From positions 189,530,067 through 189,594,066 of the forward strand of contig NC_134569.1 in NCBI RefSeq assembly GCF_050947875.1: 64,000 nt of DNA, read 5' to 3'. This document shows positions 9,085 through 20,314 of this stretch, piece by piece (positions within the stretch are counted from its first letter, which is position 1; every line of letters starts with the position of its first letter). The notes beneath the pieces are model-generated. The model searched no databases. It saw only the letters and a program-made list of their open reading frames with translations, and was not told the origin of the DNA. The position numbers and the translations under genes were made by a program. The DNA is from Dermacentor variabilis. Its lineage: Eukaryota; Arthropoda; Arachnida; Ixodida; Ixodidae.

Positions 9085-10560
9085 TGCGACTGTGTCGAAC
9101 CAAACTTCTTCCTCCCCTGTATATGATAGAAAATCGGACGCCGTGTTTGGCTTCAGAGACAAGCTTAACATTGGTACAACAGGTGGCTCGACGGAAGGCC
9201 TTGCAAACAGGGTCCTGCTTTGGTGCTAGCTCTTCCAGAATTCCCTGCTCATACTATTTCACTAAGCAGCTTAGCGGAATAGGCCTGTTTGCATGGACTA
9301 AGGAAGTGATCAGCGCTGTTGAGTGGTGCGGATTTTTGATTGTGTGCATTGTGATGCACAATTATTCCACCAATACTACAATGTTTAAGCTGATGGGAAG
9401 TGGCTGCCTATCGACTGTAGTTGTGCATCCACATGATTCCAATCAGGTGTACTTCCTAAGCTTAGACCCATGCCACATAGTAAAAAAAAAAAAACATTTG
9501 GAGCCAATTTCTTGGACGAGAGGTGACAGACGACGTAGGGGACATTAAAAAAAGTATGGGGTTTTACGTGCCAAAACCACTTTCTGATTATAGGGCACGC
9601 CGTAGTGGAGGACTCCGGAAATTTTTAACGTGCAGCTAAATCTAAGTACGCGGGTGTTATCGCATTTCGCCCCCATCGAAATGCGGCCGCCGTGGCCCGG
9701 ATTCCATCCCGCGACCTCGTGCTCAGCATCCCAACACCATAGCCACTGGGCGTAGGGCACATCTCTGGCATATTTGTCCAAAAGCTCTAGGAGCACCAGA
9801 AGGATATGGCAAACTGGCACAAAACTTAACGAAGAAGCATGTCTACCCTACGAACTTAGAGAAGATGAATGGCCTTCGGGTAGTGCAAATATTCTCTCCA
9901 CAATTGCAGCTATTGAGCGCCTCCAAGAAAACACAGGATGTGACTCTAACCCTTACGTTTTCAGCAAAGCAATTTCTAGCGTTCGCTTTATGAAGGCAGT
10001 GTAAGGGTGGTTCGATATTCATGACACCACGTATGCCGGAAGCGGCCAAAAGAGCCTGATATCGAAGCCAGACAACGCTCGGTCGCTGTGGCTTGCAAAT
10101 GAGTTCACCGGCTACATAGAAGGCATCCAGGAAACCTCGAAAGCACGATGAAAGGATGGTTTAACTTGCGAGACATTTGAAGCCTTGCTCTTTACGGCAA
10201 GCTGTACAGTCGAAACCGTACGTTTTCGTCTGCGGAATCATGTCAACTGCGTCCTTTAGCGGACGCTGAATAGTGATCCTGCTGAGGCCACCTTTGGGAG
10301 AATAAGGTTAATGTGCTGATGTAGTGACATGCTAGACGCAAGGGCAGTGACGACTGCGTTTGATCACATCAAGTCCCAGAACGCAATTGGCAAAAAGCTC
10401 ACGATACCTTGTGTTGATGCCGGTGAGCTGTCTGCAGCTCTACAGCAACTGTGACTGAGGAGTTGAATCACCTTACGGAATATCCAGGCGCCCCATCGCC
10501 CTCTGTCACGTACCCTGGTATGGGTTATTTCGCTGGATACGTCGCCAAGCTACTAGGTGA
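9085..10560 (+). pseudogene. P-element/THAP9-like transposase relic
   Basis: Pieces in shifting plus-strand frames follow the order of P-superfamily (THAP9-like) transposases. They are PVYDRKSDAVFGFRDKL then EGLANRVL (about 9110-9220), YYFTKQLSGIGLFAWTKEV (about 9255-9310), NYSTNTTMFKLMG (about 9360-9395), VYFLSLDPCHIVK (about 9445-9480), a WFDIHDT block near 10010, RTLNSDPAEATFGRIRLMC (about 10258-10312), and EYPGAPSPSVTYPGMGYFAGYVAKLL (about 10477-10555). These transposases have an RNase H-like fold with an inserted GTP-binding domain. Family members I recall have Asp before NYSTN; here it is His. Multiple stops, frameshifts and a SINE insertion at 9546 make it dead. No THAP DNA-binding domain is visible upstream. 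Confidence 0.75.
9546..9750 (-). mobile_element. Ruka-type tRNA-derived SINE, inserted in the P-type transposase
   Basis: On the minus strand it starts GCCCAGTGGCTATGG, has a B-box-like GGTCGCGGGATGGAATCC, a CGAAATGCG block, then the CCGGAGTCCTCCACTACGGCG and CAGAAAGTGGTTTTGGCACG blocks of the tick Ruka family, ending in an A/T-rich tail. A 12-bp direct duplication with one mismatch (CGTAGGGGACAT at 9534-9545; CGTAGGGCACAT at 9751-9762) flanks it. The host transposase reading resumes after it. Confidence 0.9.
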
Positions 10561-11140
10561 CCTTGGGTGTGAATTCCTCTCGGACGATGTCAACAGTTGC
10601 GACTACCTGAGGCTGCATCGAAGGGAACGCCGTGCGCAGTTCTTTGCGTACAACGGCCCTGATGGTCTCTCGGAGCTCGTCGGAGCCTAGTGCTTGGATT
10701 TCGCTTTTCGGCGAAAAAGCTTGGTGGCTATATTGCTGAGTGTGCATTTGCTTCTCAATGCCAGTGGATTCCAGCAAAAATTTTGCGACGGTCTTGGGTG
10801 GATTGCGAATCAATTAGGCGAAAACCTCTTGCTTCGGGAAGCGACATTTCTTGTCCCGAGACCTGCCCGGGCCGGCGTGGCACAACAAGCGGGTCGTCTC
10901 TTCTGTGTCGGTCAAAATGTTCTCATTAGGGAGCTGCGCACGGGATTGCACTATCTTTTCCGCCCTCTCTTTGAGGACGACGCTCGTCAAGGTGTTCAAG
11001 AACGTACTCCGGAAGCGGTCCCACGTTCTTAGCGTACACTCGCGATTCTCCAACCATGTCCTGGCGGCATCTTCGAAGGAGAAGTACACATATCGCAGCT
11101 AGTCCTCAGAGTTGTAGTTGTTGAATGAAGCGATCCTTTC
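10555..11140 (-). pseudogene. Gypsy-type LTR retrotransposon gag fragment
   Basis: The minus strand reads ASFNNYNSED, then VYFSFEDAARTWLENRE, WDRFRSTFLNTLTSVVLKERAEKIVQSRAQLPNENI, then, after a frame change near 10814, NPPKTVAKFLLESTGIEK and ALGSDELRETIRAVVRKEL. This is the capsid-type gag layout of tick Ty3/Gypsy elements. Gag packages the element RNA. No protease, RT or integrase follows; the fragment ends at about 10555, exactly where the P-type relic stops. Confidence 0.75.
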
Positions 11141-11489
11141 GTATTTTTTCCGTCTAGTTTACCGGGTCTTCAAGTGATAATCCGCGGGAAGTCCGTGACT
11201 TACTGGGCTGTTTCAGCACGATGGTGGATGCTGACGCTGCCATTGTGGTTGCTGACCTGGCCTAGATTTTTGATGGTCTTCTCTGAACCAGGTCCGTACT
11301 CAGGTAGCAATCCTTCCAGCCTGCCGCTAGCTCGCTGGTCCTTTGTAAGGTTGGTGTTGACACTTGGAAAAAGCAGCGAAAAAATTGAGACGCAGACACC
11401 ACATAAAGAAGAAACACCACAAAGCTGGTGTTGTGATGTCTCTGCAGCCTTATGGTGTCTGTTCTTTCTGTCCTTTTGGCGTTTCATTG

Positions 11490-11760
11490 TGTCAGCATGG
11501 ACGAACTGGCCCAGCGAGGTTGGTGTTCTCTGTGCGGTTCGGGCTCATCGCGGCTTTGCGGAAGCGCCTGGTAGACGAACGCGAAGGACCTCCACCAGAT
11601 GTCACGTTGTAGTGACGGTGAAGAACACAGTAGCGAAAGCTGTCAATCACGAACGTAGTTTTGTTGGGCGAATCTATGCTCAGCACAAAACAAGCAACGG
11701 TCAAGTACAACGATAGCGGCGACCACAGTCGGCGATCGTCGAGAATCTTATCTAATTTAG
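11490..11760 (-). mobile_element. LTR 3' part (U5) and leader of the Gypsy fragment
   Basis: Upstream (on the minus strand) of the gag fragment there is a GCCCAACAAAAC string resembling an LTR polyadenylation region. It is followed by TTCTTCACCGTCACTACA, then ACGTGACATCTGGTGGAGGT, the LTR-end plus leader arrangement I know from tick Gypsy elements. The upstream LTR part (U3) is not recognisable. I infer that 11140-11490 is degraded leader. Confidence 0.5.
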
Positions 11761-13260
11761 CAGAGCTTTAGGTTCTTTGAAAATCTGTCACTTCGTGAAA
11801 GCAAGAAAAGTTCAATTCTTTAAACACAGCGTGCAGAACATTCCCAACATATACCGAAAGAAATGATAAATTAATACATAAACTAGTCAGAAATGCTAAA
11901 CAAGATGTTTTACCAAAAGTATGTAAATATCAACACTTCGTACGATTTTTGTAATCAACATTGAGTTTGATACGACACGAACAAATTATCGCCTTCAAGA
12001 ACTTTCCGATATTATACCTGGTACTTAAACGCTCATCCAGAAATCGATTTCCTAATGAGGAAACACTTCTAAGAATCTAAGTAACAGTTTGATATTATGA
12101 GAGATGTAAACCAGTATCGTAACCTGTGTCTTGTTTTCTTCTTCAGTGACCTTGTTATGATTTATTCATCTGTAATGAATGCTTTGAAACCACGAATGAC
12201 AAATATATTATACTGTTTTGCATGCTACATAATGATTGCATTGCTGAAATGTATTTTAGATTTGCACATGTTATTTTTATTCGTTGTTTTAGTACGTGCG
12301 ACATGGAAAATGTACGAATTCCACTTAATGGATTTATAAACATTGTGTAACTTTTTCTGTAAATATTATGCTGCAACCGCACAATCGCACACAGCATATA
12401 GAATCAGCGATAACATTCGAGTAAGTTCCAAATCATGCAGGCGCGTGTTGCACAGAGCGGTAGCCTTAAGTTGTTAGCGGGTGAAATGCAGTCCTCGAAA
12501 AGAAAGAATACGCTCACTTGTCAATATCATGGTTTTGGCACGCAAAACACCACGATTTTATCTCTTCGATTTCCTCACGCAGTGGTTTAAGTCAACGCAT
12601 TCTTAAAAGAAATATAAATATGACTTTATGAGCCTGACGTATGCTTTCGTTTCTCGCATATAATGAATTACAGCTAATAACTGATATGACAGGAGTTGTC
12701 AAGGGCACATTACGCAGGAGCTAACCGCCAGTATTTAAATTGCCTATAGCTTTGTTATCGTTCCAATCTTTCTGAAACTTATTCGGAAAATATGTTGTTT
12801 CTGAAATGTCGAAGAATTTTCTTCGTGGTATTCTGAGAAAAACGACGTCTTTAAATAGGTCTGGTGCGCATTATCTACATAACTAGTATATCATTCACCA
12901 AGGTGTCTACTAACCAAGCGCAACAGTTAGTTTTGTTTTATTCAATCCAGCCGTATAACTTTTGTTAACGCTTCTACGAACGGTCTGTATTTATTAGTGG
13001 TAACAGCTGTATGTTTAGAGGCATAAACAGCTGTATGTGGCCAGCCACTAATGTGATAATGTACCCTGATTCGCATATGCCACAACGACGAGAACTAGCG
13101 AAAGAAACGCATACTCAAGAAAGAAGGAGCACACAGAACAATCTCGCGGGTTATCGTCGTCATTTACCATGTACAAATGCGGCCCGGCCTTGTTGCATCA
13201 TATATACGTGAGGCAAAGGACGGACGTCTTTAATGAAACTTCTGACCTTGCGGCGCGTAA
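11760..13260. other. AT-rich stretch, no gene seen
   Basis: There are only short, low-complexity open frames. A partial Ruka 3' string (GGTTTTGGCACGCAAAACACC) occurs near 12531. I see nothing else that can be assigned. It may include an intron or 5' flank of the zinc-finger gene. Confidence 0.5.
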
Positions 13261-13270
13261 TGCTCAAAGG

Positions 13271-13286
13271 TTATCTTCCACTGCAG
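13271..13286 (+). promoter_or_regulatory. Predicted splice acceptor for the zinc-finger exon
   Basis: TTATCTTCCACTGCAG is pyrimidine-rich and ends in CAG at 13286. The zinc-finger frame stays open upstream to a stop at 13258-13260 but has no ATG before the first finger, so an upstream exon joined here is the simplest reading. Confidence 0.5.
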
Positions 13287-14004
13287 GGTCCCTGGCAAGG
13301 AGGCAACGGCCCGAGAAGAGGCGGAACGCAAGCATTTGAGCATTAGATCACGGCAATGCGGCGTTTGCGAGAAGGTTTTCAGCTGCAGGTCTGCTGTGCG
13401 ATCGCACCTCGTGATACACACGGGCGAAAAGCCATACGCCTGCACGCTGTGCGACAAGAAATTCCCTCGAAAAGGAGAACTCGTGACCCACACTCGCACG
13501 CACACCGGAGTAAGGCCTCATGAGTGTACGCTCTGTCCCGCCGCTTTCAGCAAGAAAGCGAACCTTCTTCGCCACAAGCTGAGCCACACGGGGGAGAAGC
13601 GGTTCGAATGTTCGGTGTGCGGCCGGAAGTATACTCGGAAGGAAGCACTCAAATCTCACAGCAGCACGCACACCGGAGTAAAGCCGCACCATTGCAAGTT
13701 GTGCTCGGCTACGTTTCCGCACAAGCAGCGACTACGAAGCCACATGCGCACACACACCGGTGAGAAGCCGCATCAGTGTCCTTCATGCCCTGCCTCGTTT
13801 GCACGCAAGTACACGTTGCATGTCCATATGTTCCGGCACTCTGGCAAGCGACCGTGGGCGTGTGAGCGCTGCAATAAGAGATTCTCCGTCAGAGGGAGCC
13901 TCCGGCGCCACGTCTGCCGAGCCGTTTCGCCCAACGTGGTTGTTCGACGCCCACATCCGCGCACCCGCAGTCAAAAGACATCGCATGTGCAGCTTGTGTT
14001 CTGA
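13287..14004 (+). CDS. C2H2 zinc-finger protein, terminal exon (host-type gene)
   Basis: The plus-strand frame encodes a tandem array of classical C2H2 fingers joined by TGEKPY/TGVRPH/TGEKRF-type linkers. Finger cores begin CGVC, CTLC, CTLC, CSVC, CKLC, CPSC and CERC, so there are seven. The first six have full C2-H2 spacing; the seventh (CERCNKRFSVRGSLRRH) lacks a normal last His. Such proteins are usually nuclear DNA-binding regulators, though the target cannot be read from the sequence. There is no ATG ahead of finger 1. The frame opens just after a good splice acceptor, so this is probably the last exon of a multi-exon gene. Stop TGA is at 14002-14004 and AATAAA at 14205-14210. An eighth finger lies out of frame downstream, which suggests a recent frameshift or a pseudogene. 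Confidence 0.8.
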
Positions 14005-14056
14005 GAGATTCACTCGGCGCACCACTCTCCTGGGTTACATGCACACGTCACACTGT
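13985..14056 (+). pseudogene. Out-of-frame eighth zinc finger
   Basis: In the +1 frame relative to the main array the sequence reads MCSLCSERFTRRTTLLGYMHTSH, with C-x2-C-x12 spacing and terminal His residues of a C2H2 finger. The main frame ends at 14004, inside this region. A one-base indel between finger 7 and here would explain both the broken seventh finger and the shifted eighth. Confidence 0.7.
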
Positions 14057-14204
14057 ACGAAGGATCCCTGTGCAGAGCCGAGGAGATTAGCTTTTCTAAT
14101 GACTAATGGCTCCATGTTGCCTGCAAGCACGCAGTCTCCATTTTTACATTGTTCCTCATAAGTTCATCAATATGATCGTTGTGGTTTTCTGAAATGATGA
14201 AACA

Positions 14205-14210
14205 AATAAA
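14205..14210 (+). promoter_or_regulatory. Polyadenylation signal AATAAA
   Basis: A canonical AATAAA lies 200 bases after the zinc-finger stop codon on the same strand, a sensible 3' UTR length. Confidence 0.5.
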
Positions 14211-14620
14211 TCAACATTTCTGCTGCATTTCTTCTTTATGGTGTCCATGACTGTCGTAAGTAGATGCAGGCGAAACAGATTCTCCAAGGTCAGCCAGAGA
14301 ACTTACGAATGTAATGTGACGTGAAGTAGCAATTATTCTCTCTACAAAATCGGGATTATGGAATCCAATGTGATAAGTTTTTGTTTTATACTGGCTAATC
14401 ACGCGTGCGTTAGATTAGGACTAATGTGTACTTCAAGCGTTTTGCTTAAAGGAGCCCTGAACGACTTCTTATCGAAGTTGAAAAACCCATTTGAAGTTGA
14501 AATAGACGATTTCAGAAATACTTTGCCGGAAAAATTATTTAATTGCATTGAGAAGAGCAGAGTTACTGAGAACTAAATGTAGCTTATGATTGCCTTCGCG
14601 GTGCTACCGTTCTTCAATGC
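14211..14620. repeat. Short interspersed repeat debris
   Basis: The string TTAAAGGAGCCCTGAACGAC near 14448 resembles an abundant tick repeat that typically begins AAAGGGGCCCTGAAAC. The short open frame over it is not convincing as a gene. Confidence 0.3.
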
Positions 14621-16100
14621 TTTGCAGTAAAAATCCCGCAGGGGCGTTCACATCGGCTACGCTTTTGGTATGTTGCGACGCAACGTACCCGGGCATATGG
14701 GAATTGGACCCTCCCGCGTCGAACCGTACGCGGCTTAGCCGTGTCCGGGAAAAAGGGGATCGTTGATGTTTAGGTGATGCTGAGTGTTTGGACATTTAAG
14801 GCCCCTCCGCGGAATCAACCCACCCTTTTGGTCTCAGCTTCACGTAGGGGGCACCTCCGGACTGACCCATCCGGGGGAAATCGGTAGTTGCCTTTTCCTA
14901 TCCTCCTCTCCAATCTTCGTCTTCCTCTCTCACTTTTAATCGTTCATGTCTTCTCCTTTCTTCTGCATTACGTCTGATCTTCTAGGCAGTGAAGGTTAAC
15001 CCAGTGTGAGTACCTACCTAGGTTACGTCTGGTTGGGTTATAGTGGTAACGTACAGCTGGCGTTTGCAAGACCTGTTTGACAGGTCCTGTGAAGTCCTTT
15101 TGTAGGGATCCACGGTGGCTCGCTGGCGTTACTTGTGAAAAATACTCTAATGGATGCTTCCTTCCCCCAACTACCTCATCGCTCCGTGAAGAGGGGGCGC
15201 ACCGATGAAGTGTTCGAGTTTTTTGGTCGTCGAAAAGAATTTCCCCCCGTTTCCATGTCATTCACTCTGAAAAACCAGACAAACTAGTGCGAACAATCTC
15301 ACCATTCCTCGTTTCTAAGTCTCTCGCCGGTACCGGTACCGTTTCTAAGTTTCTCACCGGTACAGGTTATAAGGCATCCATGATTGCAAGCGGTAATCTC
15401 TTGGAGCTCCGCAGCGAGAAACATCATGAAAAACTGCCCAATCTAGTGTCATTTGGAGATGCCGCACTAACTACAACCCGGCACCATACTATGAATACCA
15501 CCCGTGCCGTTGACTCAGATCATCTGTTGGAGCTTACTGAACTTCTGGAGGGCATCAGTGACCAGAATCTCATCAACGTTAAATGAATTATTATGAGGCG
15601 TGACAGCTACAAAATCCAGGCCAAGCAACTGATACAACGGTTTAATTGGTCTGCCCGAGTCCATCGTGGCCGAGTACATCAAGCACCGTGTTAGGCCATA
15701 CGTGCCAAATCCCCTCAGATGTTTCAAGTTCCAGCTTTGCGGCCGCAGTTCATGGAGCTACCGCCAAACTTGTGAGAAATGCAGTGAACACACCCCTGAA
15801 TCTTGCGAGAACTCTCCCTCTCTCTGTGTAAACTGCGATGGAGAGCACGCCGCATATTCGCGATCGTACCCATCATAGAAAAAAAAACAAGTAACTATCA
15901 ACGTGAAAGAGAATATTTCATTTATAGCGGCACGAATGCGGGTGTGATACCTGCCCAAGAACAGCTTTGCCTATGTGGCGCGCGAGGAGGCAGCGACACA
16001 ACGGCTTCCGGCGACTGTCCGGCCCACACGCAGTGAGCTGCCAGGGACGCCGATGGTATCCTTGGCGGCTGCAGCTAGCGCTGCTCCGCCGCCCCGGTCG
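14620..16100 (+). mobile_element. LINE 5' UTR and ORF1 fragment
   Basis: This is a GC-rich 5' leader (14620-15149) followed by a broken ORF1 starting at ATG 15150 (MDASFPQLPHRSVKRGRTDE). Pieces in three frames then give SPFLVSKSL, KASMIASGNLLE, MNTTRAVDSDHLLELTE, VRPYVPNPLRCFKF and CEKCSEHTPESC, then LCVNCDGEHAAYSRS. The layout is that of ORF1 in tick LINEs related to the 4.6-9.0 kb copy. The first CCHC knuckle is degraded (CFKFQLCG). No endonuclease or RT follows, so only the 5' end of the element survives. Confidence 0.7.
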
Positions 16101-16640
16101 ACTACATCCCTGCTCATTTAAAAGAAAGCCAAAAATAAAGGTAGGGCAAAACCTGTCCCTGCAAAAATGCATACCAGGATTAAAGCCAATCGAAAATAAA
16201 CGAATAGGGGTTGTTAATACCGGAAACGCGTATTTCGTGAAAACGCCAATAGGAAAAATAATAGTTGGGCAGGGGCATTGGGCATTGGTGTCCCGAGTGT
16301 CTTATCGAGGGCAGACACCCCCGCGCAGAGCTTTCAATAGACGTTATTGAAGAGGCAGAGTCGGCTTGGCATGGGCATGCCAGAAAAAAATGTAAAATAT
16401 AAAAAAAATGGAAAAAGGTGAAAATGAAAGGAAACACTTTTGCCTCAGTTCCACACTGCCGCAGTTTGGCGTGCCGGCGCGGCCCGTGAAAAGGGTGCCC
16501 GTCACACCGGTCCTTCACCGCAGTCGGTCTTGCTGTTGAAGCTGTCTTCCGGCCTCTTGTCGTTTACTCGCTGCAGCACACCTAGCACGCTCCGACGGGG
16601 CTCTATTACATGCAGTCGCGCGCGTAACGTGAAAGTGTTT
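16100..16640. other. Junction region between two LINE copies, no gene
   Basis: This contains A-rich tracts near 16110-16260 and 16380-16430 and unassigned GC-rich sequence. It may belong to untranslated parts of the flanking LINEs. I see no domain. Confidence 0.3.
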
Positions 16641-17072
16641 GCGTGACCGTCGCCCGTTGTCGTGGCCATGCCTGCAGGGCTTAACGCCCCGCCCTATTCG
16701 GCTAGGAACCGGCAGTTCCAGAGGACAACTCTGTTACAACTCTTCTGATGTATGCCTCACGGTATTTTCTGCTGGTGATAGCATCTCACGCGCGGTTGGC
16801 CTGAGGGCGGCTAAGCAAAATGAAAGTCAAAATTAACAATAATTAAAATAACAGGAATCGGCTTCGCGTGCAAAGAGTGCCAATCGCGTGTCCGACCTCT
16901 CGTTCAGTCGCGATGTTGCCCGTGGCGTCGTCGCACGTACTTAAGTACCTACTCGTTGAGCAGCTGGTACGCATGCGGCCGCGCTCGTCCGCAAACCACC
17001 GCCCGCAAAACAAAGCCCGCGACAACATCGCCCTATCCCTCGCCCTACTCCCCGCCTCACACTGCGCGCACC

Positions 17073-18021
17073 TCAGGATGCCTCCGGCAGCGTTTCAATT
17101 CGGCATTGGTCGGGCACCTGGCCGCTAATCTTCGCCACCACGTGTGTGAGCAGCGCGCAGATCACCCGTTTCCTTAGGAAGCGCGGGAACATGTGCGGCG
17201 TGATCGTGTTCTCTAATCCTCTTAGCCTGCTCGCGATGCTTGCCGCGAGCGCGCAATGATCGAAAAATTGCTCTACGTCCTTACACATTTCTCCGCAGGG
17301 GCATCTCAGGTCCGGCGCAACGCGACATCGGTGAACATAGTACGGAAAACGGCCGTGTGCCGTAATTAGAGACGCCAATTGCCGCGGCGGCGGGAAGTGG
17401 CGCGGGATGTTCACGACGTCAGGCACCCACTTGTACAGCTCGGTGTCCGCATGCGACAGCCCGGCACACGCGCACAACCGCTGAAAACGCCGTGCGCACC
17501 ACCCTGAACCACCGATGCGACCGTCTGTCAATACTTGACATCGCCGCGGCGTTGGCTGCAATATCCGTCAGCTCATTGCCGAATATGCCCCGATGAGCGG
17601 GCACGTGATACAGCTGTACGGTGTTCCACTTTCGCGGCCCAGCCAGCGTTTCCTTTATCTTCGCGATTCGCGTGTCACCGGTCTCCACGAACGAAACTGC
17701 GGTGAGAAGCGATAAGCTGTCTGCATAAATAAACACCCGCTTGGCGCACTCATGCGTGCTCAGGCAGTTGAGGGCTTCGGTCATGGCCACCACCTCGGAG
17801 CAGTACGCGCTCGAGGCGATCGTCAACCTGAACTTCTGCACCGCAGCGATTGTTCTTCTCGGCTTCAGTACGACAAACGCAGTACCCGCGGATGTCGATG
17901 TAAACAATCCGTCTGTGAAGACGTGCGCCCCCGGCTCCGACAACTTCCTGTTTTGCTTCAGGCACGTCGGTACGCCGGAACGGAAAACCGCGTGCCTCCG
18001 AAGGGTGCGCCTTCCACGCAT
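17073..18021 (-). pseudogene. LINE RNase H and C-terminal region
   Basis: The minus strand reads AHVFTDGLFTSTSAGTAFVV (first Asp), YCSEVVAMTEALN (Glu), FIYADSLSLLTAV (Asp) and LYHVPAHRGIFGNELTDIAA (last Asp), the four acidic positions of retroelement RNase H. The following frame (17561-17073) has LYKWVPDVVNIPRHFPPPRQ, HGRFPYYVHRCRVAPDLRCPCGE and DVEQFFDHCALA, the Cys/His-rich tail usual in this group. RNase H degrades the template RNA during cDNA synthesis. The frame changes near 17500. Confidence 0.8.
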
Positions 18022-18099
18022 CGTACGGATACAGCGTCAAGGGTGTGAAGGTGTGTGCTCCGAATGTGACCGCTATCCTCATGTGAAACAGCGCGAACT

Positions 18100-19100
18100 G
18101 CGTTAAGCCTGTCCAGCTCCAGCCCGATCGGTGGCTGGTTGACAAGCACTTGTAGCGCGGCCGTTCTCGTCGTGCGATAAGCGCCGGTGACGGCCACCAA
18201 CGTGGTCCTCTGTACCGTAACCATGCGGGCTTTCAGCCTGCAGTTCGGTGACTCCGACCAGATCGGGGTGGTCGGAGTCACCCTTCTCCTTTCCTGAAGG
18301 AGAAAGGGCGCAGATCGTTTTCTCTTGATTAAGCTTTACTTTGTTTGCCGTGGTCAATTTTTCTATTCATTGGATTGCGTACCTTCCTCCCCCTATGATT
18401 TGTGCCCTGTTCTTGCCCGGTACTAATACTACCGTGTCGTCCGCGTACGCTTGCACGCGCACTTCGGTCGGCATTGGCAAGCGGAGCAAACCGTTGATGA
18501 TCACGTTCCACAATAGTGGAGGAAGAGGCGACCCCTGGGGACTGCCCAGCGAAGCCTCTGTTGACAAAGAGCCGGCATTCCACGCGTGTTCCACCGATCG
18601 TTCCGCCAGGAAACTGCCGAGGAGTTTGACCAGATTTCCGGGTCTCTGAAATATCTGGAACAGCAAAGGGTTCCAGACGCTGTCGAACGCGCCCTGAAAA
18701 TCCAGAGAAATGAGCGCGACTGGCATGCTCTCCTCTTTGTGCTGCCTAATGATGCTGCACAACACGTGCAGCGCCAGCACCGCGCTCTCAGCCTGGGTGA
18801 AAACATACTGGTTCGAGCGCCCCCCCCCTCCCCCGTACGTGTCCCCGCTAAACAATAAAGTCACAAAGGCGGCCGTACAGCAGCTGCTCAAGCACTTTCC
18901 ACAGGACGGAGTTCATGCATATTGGCGTGTATACGCTCGGCGAATCCACCGGCCTCCCTGAATGAATGTGAGCCTGCCCTTTCTCCAAATCCTGCCCACG
19001 AATTGAGGGTTCGCGGCGAAAATGCCTCCCACCACGCCCGCCGTCAAGCCATCCGGCCCGGGAGCCGAGCCAACCGACATCTTGCGAAGTACCGCATCGA
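18100..19100 (-). pseudogene. LINE reverse transcriptase
   Basis: The minus-strand frame 18891-18367 includes VALISLDFQGAFDSVWNPLL (catalytic Asp block), LGSPQGSPLPPLLWNVIING and VRVQAYADDTVVLV (YADD intact). Upstream pieces include APGPDGLTA near 19050. After YADD the reading shifts frame (NKVKLNQEKT near 18350) and thumb sequence is incomplete. It is clearly related to the RT of the two LINE copies at 42-57 kb. Confidence 0.8.
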
Positions 19101-19636
19101 CCTCGACCTGCGAGAGCGGCCGCTCTTATTCTTTTGTGCCGTAAGGCCAGTCAACCAACGCGCGAATCTCGGCGCTCTCCGGAGCGTCCGTTTATGGCTT
19201 GAAGCAAGCAATCAGGTGTTGCAGCAGCATCGACGCCGACTCTAAAATGCTTTCTGTCTGGCCGCCGTCTGGCCTTGTGAGCGGTGGCAACATGACGCCC
19301 GTGTGGATCCTTTCAAACGCCAGACGGAATGGCGTTAGAAACAGGCGCTTTTCTTCATTGGTTGCAGTAATCCCTGTCTGCCAGTTCTTTGGCGCGCTCT
19401 ATCTCTTTTCTGTGCCCGCTGTACTCGTAACGGAACAGCGCTCGCAGTTCGTCTCATCGGCATCGCTGGAACCTGCGCCTCATCGCGTTAACCACTCTTC
19501 TCTGGGTGTGCAGTTCTGCCGTCCACCACGACTTGCCGCCGCCTCCCCTCTTCTCCCGCATAGGACGGAGCTGTCTCCCGCGTTCTTTTGCCACGATGTC
19601 ATAGAACTTGGCGAGGATCGTGTCTAGAGCATCCGG

Positions 19637-20250
19637 CTAAGTGACGTCCGCACGGCTCACGCTCGCGAACCATCGCGTTTCTCGGAAGGCCGCGATCCAC
19701 TGCGTCCTCCCGCAGCTAGTGAGTCGCTTTCCCTTTGCCCTCTCACCGGTGCTTATGGTCATGCCCATGCGCCGGTGCTCTGACATCGTCTCCTCCTGCG
19801 ACACCCGCCACGCGCACCCGCGCTTAGCGAGTGACGGCGCCGCGAGGGCAACATCTATCCAACTGTCTACGTACTTAGTTACGTACTTGGGACGCGAGGC
19901 CGCGTCGTTTAGTACCACCAGACCTGCCGCCGCTGCAAGTTCGATTAGCCTGGCGCCCCTGGCGTCTTCCTCCCGCGGGCCCAACAGCACGCTGCGCGCG
20001 CTTAAATCGCCCATTATCAGCACATCGGCCGTTTGGCTTTTTTCTATGCACTGGGCGAGGTGGTATAGTACGCCGACCATCGCCCTGTGAGGTGGCGCGT
20101 ACGCAGACATGACCGTTACCGCGAACCTGCGCGTCGCGCACTCGACCGCAACCGACATACAAAACGGAAACACGTCGAAGCTAGGCCTGTGCGCGATGAC
20201 CGCTCACAGCTGGTCGCTATGCCCTTCGTACGCCTGAAAGTGCGGCGGCA
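19637..20250 (-). pseudogene. LINE endonuclease
   Basis: The minus strand reads VTVMSAYAPPHRAMVGVL, then VLIMGDLSARSVLLGP (family motif GDFNAxHxxWGP; here Phe-Asn is Leu-Ser and the His is Val), then DSWIDVALA and MSEHRRMGMT (family SDHRYI; Asp is Glu). Several active-site positions are altered, so the enzyme would not work. Confidence 0.75.
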
Positions 20251-20314
20251 ACTTCGGAATCAAACCCTTCTGCGTGTAAGGATCCTTCACGGCCGCCAGC
20301 GCGGTCATACACTG

